Below are positions 22,193 to 31,700 of a stretch of DNA of 64,000 bases, in pieces. Origin of the DNA: Galeopsis tetrahit (lineage: Eukaryota > Streptophyta > Magnoliopsida > Lamiales > Lamiaceae); the NCBI GenBank assembly GCA_963675135.1, contig OY776129.1, forward strand, positions 58,172,845 to 58,236,844, read 5' to 3'. Every line of letters starts with the position of its first letter. Position 1 is the first letter of the stretch. The notes below the pieces were generated by a model. That model searched no databases. It saw nothing but the letters and a program-made list of their open reading frames with translations, and was not told where the DNA came from. A program made the translations under genes and the position numbers.

Positions 22193-24709
22193 ATGGCAAG
22201 AGGAAACAACAACAACCAGAACCAGCAACAAAATCCTGATCAGAACATAAATGCTGCAGTTCCACCTCCTGCTGTTCAAGGATTGGACAACATGGCAACT
22301 AATCCAGTCAATCATATATCTCATCACAAATTGCCCATGTTCTCAATAGACAACTATGATTTCTGGAAAATCAGAATGAGGGCTCATCTTGCATCTCTTC
22401 ATACTGATATGTTGAGAGTGATCACAAGAGGTCCTTTTGTGTTCACCTTTGTCAATCCCAGAGTCACAGAGGCTCAAAGGGCAGACACAAGAGATGTGCT
22501 ACCCAAAGATGAAGATGACTTCACTGTTGATGAAAAGAGGAAGGATAATTTGAACTATCTTGCAATGAATACCCTCTATCAAACAATTCCAGATGCAATC
22601 ATGGGAAGGGTCTACCACTGCACAACTGCCAAGGAGACATGGGATACTCTTGCAGAAATGTGTGAGGGTACTGAAAAGATCAAGGAGAACAAGCTCCAAG
22701 TGGCAGTGCAGAAGTTTGAACAATTCACAATGGAGTCTGAGGAGTCCATTGATAAATTTGCTGGTAGATTCACTGATGTGATGAATGAGATCAACTCATT
22801 GGGCAAGGTGTACTCCAAAAGAGAAGTTGGATTGAAGATCTTGAGAAGTCTCACTCAAAAGTGGGATGTCTATGCTGTCATGATGCAAAATACCAAGGAT
22901 CTTTCCACCATGCCCATGCAACAAATCTTCTCTGAACTCAAAGCTTATGAGTTCGACCTCAATAGAAGAAAGCCCGTTGAGGAGCCTTCAAATCCTACAA
23001 AGGGAGTGGCATTCAAAGCCAAAGCTGATGAATCAGAAATGCAGTCCACTCCAAGATCATCAAAGTCAGTCTCCAAGACTGAAATGAAGGAGGAACTAGC
23101 CTTGATGGCTAGAAGGTTTGACAAGTTAAACTCAAGGTTTGGTAGATACAAGAAATTCTACCAAGACAACAAAATCAGGAGAAGGTACAACTCTCCTGAA
23201 GCTCAGACTGAGGTCAAGAAGCCTGAAGAGAAAAGATCAGAGGACAAGTACTCTGATAGGAGAAGGTCCAGTAGAGCTGAACCTTCATCATCAAAAAGAA
23301 GAGAAGAACCAAAGAAAGATGATGATGAAGACTTGTGTTATAATTGCAAGAAGAAAGGGCACTTCCAGTATGACTGCCCTGAATTGAACTCTAAGGAAAG
23401 AAGAGAAAGGCAAGCTAAAAGAGACAGAAAGTTCACCAATAGAAAGGCCATGATGGCTGGTGAAGAATCTGAAAGTGCTGAAAGCTTCAACTCTTCTGAT
23501 GGACTGTTCTCCAACAGTGATGATGATGATGATGTTTGCAACATGGCTCTTGAGGATGATGAGGCATCCTCTACCTCTAGCTCACCATCATTCATCTCAC
23601 AAAACACTAGTGAGGTCAACCTGAAGCTTTCCCTTGGAAAGTTGATGGAAGATTTCACTATGTTACAAGAATTTCATGATAACTGTGTGAGAGAAAATGA
23701 AAGATTGGCAATTGAGCTTGCAAAAAACTCTGAGGCAGTTGTTGATGTCAAGTCTACTGAGTTGTTTCAACAAATCTTGAGAGAGCTTGAGGAAGCAAAT
23801 CTCAGGATAGTTGACCAACAAAAGGAGATTGATGATCAACTTCTCTCTCAGAAGAGAAAAGATTTTGAACTGAAAATTCTAAATGCCAAATTTGAAAACC
23901 TCTCACATGAGTATGACATTCTTAAAACAAGTGAAGAGAGCCTGAAATTAAAGATGTCTGCTCTGAAGAAATCCTCTAGAGCAATAGAGGAAATTCAGAG
24001 TTATCAAAGACCTATGGCTCAAAGAAGTGGATTGGGTTTTGATCCATTTGAATCTTCACCTTGTCTTAGTGTTGCTTCTACAAGTAACACTAAGAGAATT
24101 TTTATTAAGTCAGTGGTACCAACTGAAAATGAAAACAAACAGCCACTGAACAAAGGAAAGGGCAAAATGAATGACTTTCCTACTCAAGTGCTTCAGGAGA
24201 CTAGGCCTAAACCTAAGGAAATGGCCAAAGCTCCTGATCACAAGAGGGATGTTGGTCAGCAGAGTAGACCCAATGGAAGGGCAACTCTCCTGAACAATGT
24301 TCAGAGGAGTTATCCAAGGTATTATCAGCCTAGGCCAACTCTACTGAGAAAGCCTCAGCTGACTAGACCTAAGGACAACTATCCTCAAAGGCAAAATAAA
24401 ATGAGACAACCAAAACCTTTCATGCCAAAGGGTAATGGTCATAAGAAAGCCTTTCCTCAAAGATTCCCTCAAGCAGCACAAAGAACTCATAAGTTCAGGA
24501 GATTTGACAATTCTCCTGAAACTTACAGAGTCAACACATTCACACACACTTTCCCAAAGGCATTTAAGGGAAAGACAGTGTATGTTGATGCTAGAGGAAA
24601 AAAACTTAGCCACCTTGAATCAATCAGGGTTATTAGGCAAGTTTGGGTTCCTAAAGGTACAGCTAACCTCTCAGGACCCAAAACTCAAAGGGTACCTAAA
24701 CCTATCTAA
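22193..24709 (+). CDS. Sirevirus gag polyprotein
   Basis: An 838-codon structural polyprotein. The start at 22193 (MARGNNNNQNQQ) is the first ATG in frame. A gag core of the UBN2 type spans about residues 45-260 (FWKIRMRAHL, DTLAEMCEGTEKIKENK). A basic region follows, then one zinc knuckle CYNCKKKGHFQYDC (residues about 382-395) of the C-x2-C-x4-H-x4-C form. Next come an acidic patch (DDDDD) and a predicted coiled coil around residues 490-600, then a long basic, proline-rich tail. The frame closes at a TAA (24707-24709), and pol follows at once in the same frame. The length is large for Copia gag but usual for Sireviruses. Confidence 0.92.
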   Translation: MARGNNNNQNQQQNPDQNINAAVPPPAVQGLDNMATNPVNHISHHKLPMFSIDNYDFWKIRMRAHLASLHTDMLRVITRGPFVFTFVNPRVTEAQRADTRDVLPKDEDDFTVDEKRKDNLNYLAMNTLYQTIPDAIMGRVYHCTTAKETWDTLAEMCEGTEKIKENKLQVAVQKFEQFTMESEESIDKFAGRFTDVMNEINSLGKVYSKREVGLKILRSLTQKWDVYAVMMQNTKDLSTMPMQQIFSELKAYEFDLNRRKPVEEPSNPTKGVAFKAKADESEMQSTPRSSKSVSKTEMKEELALMARRFDKLNSRFGRYKKFYQDNKIRRRYNSPEAQTEVKKPEEKRSEDKYSDRRRSSRAEPSSSKRREEPKKDDDEDLCYNCKKKGHFQYDCPELNSKERRERQAKRDRKFTNRKAMMAGEESESAESFNSSDGLFSNSDDDDDVCNMALEDDEASSTSSSPSFISQNTSEVNLKLSLGKLMEDFTMLQEFHDNCVRENERLAIELAKNSEAVVDVKSTELFQQILRELEEANLRIVDQQKEIDDQLLSQKRKDFELKILNAKFENLSHEYDILKTSEESLKLKMSALKKSSRAIEEIQSYQRPMAQRSGLGFDPFESSPCLSVASTSNTKRIFIKSVVPTENENKQPLNKGKGKMNDFPTQVLQETRPKPKEMAKAPDHKRDVGQQSRPNGRATLLNNVQRSYPRYYQPRPTLLRKPQLTRPKDNYPQRQNKMRQPKPFMPKGNGHKKAFPQRFPQAAQRTHKFRRFDNSPETYRVNTFTHTFPKAFKGKTVYVDARGKKLSHLESIRVIRQVWVPKGTANLSGPKTQRVPKPI

Positions 24710-27700
24710 TTGCAGGTACCAATGGGCCACAGGAAGAGGAGCATGAGTAAAAAGTCAGCATGGTACCTTGACAGTGGATGTTCAAGGCACATGACTGGAA
24801 ACAAGGAACTCCTCACTGATTTTATTGAAAAAGAAGGCCCAAATGTCACATTTGGAGACAACTCACAAGCTACAACAAAAGGTTATGGTACTTTGATGAT
24901 TGGTAACATCAAAGTATCCAATGTGTCTTATGTGGCTGGTCTTAAGTATAATCTCCTAAGTATCAGTCAATTCTGTGATAAAGATTTCAATGTTGAGTTT
25001 TCTAGTGGAAAATGCCTAATCAAAGATAAGACTCAACAAATTCTATTGACTGGAACTAGGAAAGGAAATGTGTATTTTGCAGATTGGGACAAGTCTACTG
25101 ATGCTGCATGCTTCATTGCTAAAAGTTATAGTGAACAAAGTTGGTTATGGCATAAGAGATTAAACCACTTGAACTTCAAAACAATGAACAAGATTGCTAT
25201 AAATGCATTAGTTAAAGGACTACCTAATGAGGTTTTCATTAAGGATCATGTTTGCAAACCATGCCAAGAAGGAAAACAGATTAAAGCCTCATTCAAAGGA
25301 AAACCAGTCATTTCTACTGAAAGGGTACTTGAACTTTTACATATGGACTTATTTGGACCAATTACCCCTGCAAGCATAAATGGTAGAAAATACACATTGG
25401 TTGTAGTAGATGACTTCTCTAGGTTCACATGGGTAGTATTTCTCCTTAATAAGAAGAAAACTCAAGTCAAACTGCCTGAACTTTTAAAGAGATTGTCAAA
25501 TGAGAAAAGCCTTAGCATTATCAAGATAAGATCTGATAAAGGCACTGAGTTCATAAACTCATACATCAATGAGTATTGCACATCTAATGGAATAGCTCAT
25601 GAAACCTCAGCAGCTAGAACTCCCCAACAAAATGGAGTTGCAGAAAGAAGGAATAGAACCTTAAAAGAAGCTGCTAGAACCTTAATTGCTGATTCAAATT
25701 TACCTAAGAGGTTTTGGGCTGAAGCTATAAGCACTGCATGCCATACTCAAAATAGATGTTTGATTACTAAGGGGCAAGGCAAAACCCCCTATGAACTCTG
25801 GAAAGGGAGAATGCCTAAAGTGTCATACTTTCACATCTTTGGTTGTAAGTGTTTCATACACAATAATGGGAAAGAACAGTTGAAAGCCTTTGATAGCAAA
25901 GCTGATGAGGGAGTATTCCTTGGATATTCTCAAATCAGTAGAGCTTTCAGAGTCTACAACAAGAAAACCCTTATTGTGGAGGAAACACCTCATGTTGTGT
26001 TTGATGAATCTATTCATGAGTTCAGGAATGAGAACTTGGAATCAGAAGAAATCACACAAAGGACAACCAGACTGAGCCTAAAAGACAAAGACACTGAATT
26101 CATAGAAGTTGTCCAAGCCAACCTACCTGAAAATATCACACTGGAAAACAATCCTGAAGGCAACCTTCCTGAGGCAAATCCCACTGAAGGGAATGGTGAA
26201 CTGAATGATCCAATCCCATTTCACATCCACGTAACAACTACCAATGAAGAAGCAGTTCCTGCTGAGGTAGTTAATGGGTCAAATAATCAAGGGGGAACTC
26301 AAAATGTTGAAAATACCAATGTCCCTGACATTTAAGACAACACCCCTGATTATGATCCTGAATTAGATCCTGCATTCAATTATCCTGAATTTTATGATCA
26401 AAATGACTCAACTTCAGTAGAGGACAACTCTACTGAAGAGATCAGAAAAAGAAGGACTTGGTTGTCTGACCATCCTACTGATCTAATACTTGGTGACCCA
26501 AGTATTGGAGTCAAAACAAGGAGATTTCATGGTGAAAGTGCTCTTTTCTGTTGTTTCTTGTCAGAACAAGAACCAAGTGATATTGAAGAAGCACTTCAAG
26601 ATGCCAATTGGATCACAGCCATGCAGGAAGAATTGAACCAATTCACCAGAAATGAAGTTTGGGAGTTGGTGGATAGACCTTCACATCAAGATGTTATTGG
26701 AACAAAATGGGTGTTCAAGAACAAGAAGAATGAGAATGATGTGATTGTCAGAAACAAAGCAAGACTAGTGGCAAAAGGCTATTGCCAACATGAAGGCATT
26801 GACTATGATGAGACCTTTGCACCTGTGGCAAGGCTAGAAGCAATTAGGCTCTTTCTAGCCTATGCAGCCCACAAGAGGTTCAAAGTGTACCAAATGGATG
26901 TCAAGAGTGCCTTTCTGAATGGAGTCTTGAAAGAAGAAGTCTATGTGGAGCAACCCCCTGGTTTTGAGGTTGGAAACCAAGTTTACAGACTGAAGAAGGC
27001 TCTATATGGACTCAAACAAGCCCCTAGGGCTTGGTATGATACACTGTCACAATTCCTCTTGGATCATGGATTCACCAAGGGAACTGTGGACAGAACTCTC
27101 TTCAGAATCTCTGAAGGAGAGGACATCTTGCTTGTCCAAATTTATGTGGATGACATAATATTTGGATCACCCAATGAGAAGCTGTGTGAGAAGTTCTCAA
27201 AGTTAATGCAAAGCAAGTTTGAGATGTCCATGATGGGGTTGATGAACTTCTTTTTGGGACTTCAAGTCAAGCAATCAAAAGAAGGGATCTTCATCAACCA
27301 AGCTAAGTACACCAGAGAAATGATCAAGAAGTTTGGATGTGCTACTAGCAAGCCAGTAAGGATCCCAATGAACACTAATTGGAAGATGGATCCTGATGAG
27401 AGTGGTGTTCCAACCAACTCCACTGAATATAGAGGAATTATTGGATCACTTCTCTATCTCACTGCCAGCAGACCTGACATCACCTTTGCAGTAGGTGTTT
27501 GTGCAAGGTTTCAAGCAAATCCTAAGAAAAGCCATCTTGTGGCTGCAAAGAGGATCTTGAGGTATCTCAAAGGCACTGAGAATCTAGGCCTTTGGTACCC
27601 TGCTGATGACAACATTGAGCTAACTGGCTACTCAGATGCTGACTATGGAGGTTGCAGAATTGATAGAAAGTCCACTTCAGGGACTTGTCAATTCTTAGGC

Positions 27701-28099
27701 AACAAGCTCATATCTTGGTTTTCCAAGAAGCAGAACACAGTGACTACTTCCACCACTGAAGCTGAATATGTTGCAGCTGGAAGTTGTTGTGCTCAAATCC
27801 TTTGGTTAAGACAACAACTAAGAGACTACAAAGTCAACTCTACTGAAGTGCCAATATTCTGTGATAACAATAGTGCAATTGCAATATCACAAAATCCTGT
27901 ATTGCACACAAGATGCAAACATGTGGACATCAAGCATCACTTCATTAGAGATCATGTGGAGAAAAAGGACATAAAGTTGGTCAAGATCCACACAGATCAT
28001 CAAAAAGATAATATTCTAACAAAGCCACTTGCAGAGGCAAGGTTTCTGGAGCTATCAACAGAGTTGGGATTACTTGATCCAGGGAAGTTGGATAAGTAA
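24710..28099 (+). pseudogene. Sirevirus pol (protease, integrase, RT, RNase H), one internal stop
   Basis: In frame with gag beyond its TAA. Protease: WYLDSGCSRHMTG (near 24760-24800). Integrase: zinc residues in HKRLNHLNF ... CKPCQ, then the catalytic acids in HMDLFGP, SDKGTEF and PQQNGVAERRN. RT: KARLVAKGYCQHEG and the active site YVDDIIFG (near 27150). RNase H: YSDADYGG, STTEAEYVAAG and CDNNSAIA. The only lesion seen is a TAA at 26333-26335 in the variable linker between integrase and RT; the same frame resumes and stays open to 28097-28099. All catalytic residues I can check are present. Expression also requires passage of the gag stop. Confidence 0.92.
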
Positions 28100-28193
28100 A
28101 ACCCATTGAAGTTAATGGGAGTAAGGAAACTGAATTGGTCTTCAGCAGACTTGGTCAAGTCTACTGAAGTTCAGAAGAGATGATCACAATTAC

Positions 28194-28254
28194 TCAGGAC
28201 ACTTGTCCATTGAATCTCAGGACACTTGTCCACATCTTTTCAGGACACTTGTCC
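28194..28254 (+). repeat. Three 15-bp repeats at exact 23-bp spacing after pol
   Basis: TCAGGACACTTGTCC occurs at 28194, 28217 and 28240, each start 23 bases after the last, just beyond the pol stop. Related CTTGTCC and GTTGTCC words occur in the LTRs. Confidence 0.85.
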
Positions 28255-28338
28255 TAGTGGGGTCAGATAAGTTGTCTTGACTATCAAACTATTTCCTTGG
28301 TTTGATAAGCACCTATTTTGGGTAATCATTATCTACTT

Positions 28339-28365
28339 TGATATCTGTCCCAATTACAGATATCA
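28339..28365 (+). other. Perfect 10-bp hairpin between pol and the third ORF
   Basis: TGATATCTGT, a 7-base loop, then ACAGATATCA. The stem is perfect. It lies in the 700-base non-coding interval before the third ORF. Confidence 0.6.
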
Positions 28366-28659
28366 TCACTGTGTGATTTAATTTGTCCCCCACCCAAAAG
28401 GTCACTATCCATGCATTAAATGCCAAGATTTAACTCTTGTTTGCATTACACTTTTCAAGCCATGATCTATCTCGAAAACTCCCCAATCATTAACTAATAT
28501 TAAATAACTTCCACGTTTTGAATAAAACCAATAACTCACTGTTACATTGGTTTTTGACCATTGGATCAAAACTGGCCAACTCCCCTGAAATCAATCCTGG
28601 CCGTCCAAGTGTGTTTTCCATTTTTGACAACAGTTGAAAACTCACAAAACTCACCAACT

Positions 28660-28798
28660 CATTGACAAACATTCTTTTTAGAATATTCTCAAGTCTTAAG
28701 ATCCCCCACAAACACTCCTTCCCAAGAATTCGAAACCCTAGCTCTTATCTTCTTCAAACTCTCTCAAAACCTTCTCAAATTCATTTCTGTAAACCTCA
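28660..28798 (+). promoter_or_regulatory. Host-like 5' leader preceding the third ORF
   Basis: The interval carries CGAAACCCTAGCTCTTATC, then CT-rich sequence and an ATG in good context (CTCAATGGCT). This resembles leaders of plant nuclear genes more than a retrotransposon interior. It could support a separate transcript or an acceptor for a spliced one; I see no clear TATA box. Confidence 0.4.
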
Positions 28799-31700
28799 AT
28801 GGCTCCCAAAGTTAGACCAGAAATGATCATTGATTTCTCCAACAAGGCTCTAGACCTTGATTTTGGATATTTGAGCAACAAAAACAGTCTTCACTTTGAG
28901 CCCATAGTATCATTTGAAAGTGAGGATCTTGAGATTACACCAACTTTGAGATGGTTGAGAAGAGCTGGATTGCAGAAGTTTATGGAGGGTAAACCAAGCT
29001 CCTGCTTGGAAAGCTACATGGCAGAGTTCTTTGCCTTTATCAAGTGGAGAGGTAAGCCTGAAGATGGTGAAGTTTCCACCAGACTCTCATATGTGGCAGA
29101 AGGAGAGGAGGAAGAGAGATTTCATAGAGTGAAATTCTCTTCAGAAGATCTTGAAGGAACCTTTGGATTGCCTTCAGAAGGAAGGAATCCAGAATTTTAT
29201 GGTGCTGATCATGAAGAGGAGATAGCACAAGAATGGCTTTTGGTTCCAGGTCCCATCTCTTCAACACAAAACAAGAAGACTCTCAAGCCAAAATTTCTCA
29301 ACCTTTTTGAGGTAGTTGCAAAGAGTCTTCTGAGCAACACTGGAAGCCTGGAGCAGGTCAGCCATCCAAGAATCAGAATTATGGCTGCACTTATTGATGC
29401 TAGTGACAAAGGCATCAAGTTTGATTGGAGGACCTTCATCATGTCTGAGATTATGAAGGAAAAGGCCAAATTTAAGGTGAAAACTCACAATAAGGTTGTG
29501 CTAGAAGGGAAACTCAAGTATTGCACCAGGGCAAGCTTGTTGATTGAGAGATTTTCCCATTACTCTCAAATGCAAACCTTTGCAAAGCCCCTCCCAGCCC
29601 AGAAGATAATGTTCAGAAAGCTCAGCAAGAAAACTGAGCAAAGGAGGATGCTACTGGCCAAACCTACTGAAGAAAAGGTGGAGGAGAAACCAAATTTGAA
29701 AAAGAGGACAAAGGCCAGAGTAGTAAAGACAAGGAAAATGTCTCAAATCCCCTCAGAGGAGAATTCAGGAGCTTCAACTGAGATTGAAGAAGTTGCTGAA
29801 GAGGGAGTAAGTGTGCCTTCTGATCATTCAGAAGAGTTGAGACAGAAGTATAATGAGACTAGACAAAAGTCTAGAGGTGATAAGAGGATCAGGGAAGTTG
29901 TCCCTGAGAAGGATGGTGAAGGAAGTGGGAGCAGTAGGGCCAGCAAGAGAAGGGCCAAGCCTACTGATAAAGTGTTGGAGCTTCAGGAGGAAAGGTCTCT
30001 CCAACTTGCTCTAAGAGAGAGCAGAGCTGAAAGAAGGACCAAATCCAAGTCAAGGACCAACTCATCTGGTTCTGGTACTCCAGAATCCAAGGTCCCTGAA
30101 GGTCAACCAATAGAGGCCAACATCCCTGAAATTCAGAACCCTGAGCCCAACTCCCCTGAAACCCACATAACCCCAACCAATCAACCTATCACCCCCATCA
30201 ATCTTACAAAGAGATATTCTCCAGAAGGGAGTGTGCAAAGAAGTGGGATAGATGTGCTAGCAGATATAGCAGTAGATGAGACAAGATTACAGTCTCCCCT
30301 TGACTCATCTATGCTCAATTATTCAAAGCTTTTAGAAGCTGCAATCTTTGAGCCAACCCCAATTAGTAAAGCCCCTTCAGATCCATTGCTCTCAAAAGCA
30401 ACTGAAGTACCTTCAATTGCAACCAATCCTTCTGAAGCCAATATCCCTGAACTTACACTTCCTGAAGCCACTTTAGGAGAACCCAGAGCCAACTCCCCTA
30501 TAACCCAAAGTCCCCATTCTAGTGGAGATGAGGAGGAGTATACTTATGAGAGTATGCTCAGAGGAGGAGCCAAGGCTACTGTGGACAGTTTGTATCCACA
30601 ACTTGCTGAATTTCTAAGAATTCAGAAGATGTTCCATGATTTGAGGATGCTTGTGGATGTGAAAGACAAGACCATTATGGAGATATCCCAAGTCATCAAA
30701 GATAAGGGTGCAAACTGGTGGCAAGTGGAGGAGAGTAGATTACTACACTTTGCTGGTGTGTTGAAAACAAGATTCCTTACTGATGAGGAAATTTTTGCAA
30801 AGTTGGTAGATGATAAGATCATTGAGGTGAAAGAGAGGAAAGCTAAGGGCATCAAACACCCTGATAGCAGCTCAAATGATGATGATTCCCCTGATGATCC
30901 CTCACACCCTTCAAAACCCAACCCTCCTGAAACCCCTCAAGCCAACCTCCCTGAATCTACTCAACCCAAGTCTTCTGTATCAGCCAGACTTTCAAACCCT
31001 CCTATAACCTATCATAGGAAAGGCTCTGTATCTTCAGAGGTGTTGACCAAGGGTGGTAACACAACCAAAGACACATCTGCCAATGAAGGTTCTTCTGAAC
31101 CTAAGGCACAACCTAAAGATGTGGAGGTTCCTATACTAGAGGCTGGTTTGGTTAAGGCCTATTCAGTGTCAGATGAGTTGGACACTGATCAGCCCTTAAT
31201 CATTCAGGATGACTCAGTGGCTGCTGAAATAAGCACTGTGATCTCCCCACAACTGCCATCTCTGAACCTTGTTGAAGGTGGAGATGATGCAGGTTTAGGT
31301 GATGGAGTTGAAAAGGAAAGTTTAGTGGAAAAACCAGAGGGAGTAGTAGATGAAAGAGATGTGGTGATCACTAGGATAGTGAGTGTACCACCAAATGAGG
31401 GTGATATAAGTGAGGAAGGGCAGGCTATTCTTGAAGTCAAATTTGAACTTCAGGAATCCCTTGATGAGAGGAGGCCTATTCCTTTAAGTGAGGAAATTAA
31501 CAATGAAGGAAGAAAAGAAGTAGTTGAAAATGAGAAGAAGACTGCTGATGTATCAGAGTCTTATGAAAAAGAAATTGAGGGTGATGAGTGTATTTTCACT
31601 AACCCTTTTGATTTGTCTGACATTGCAGGTATAAGTCTTGATCAAATCTTTGTAGATGACTTCTTGACAGATGCTCCCATCCATGTTGATTCTGGATCAA

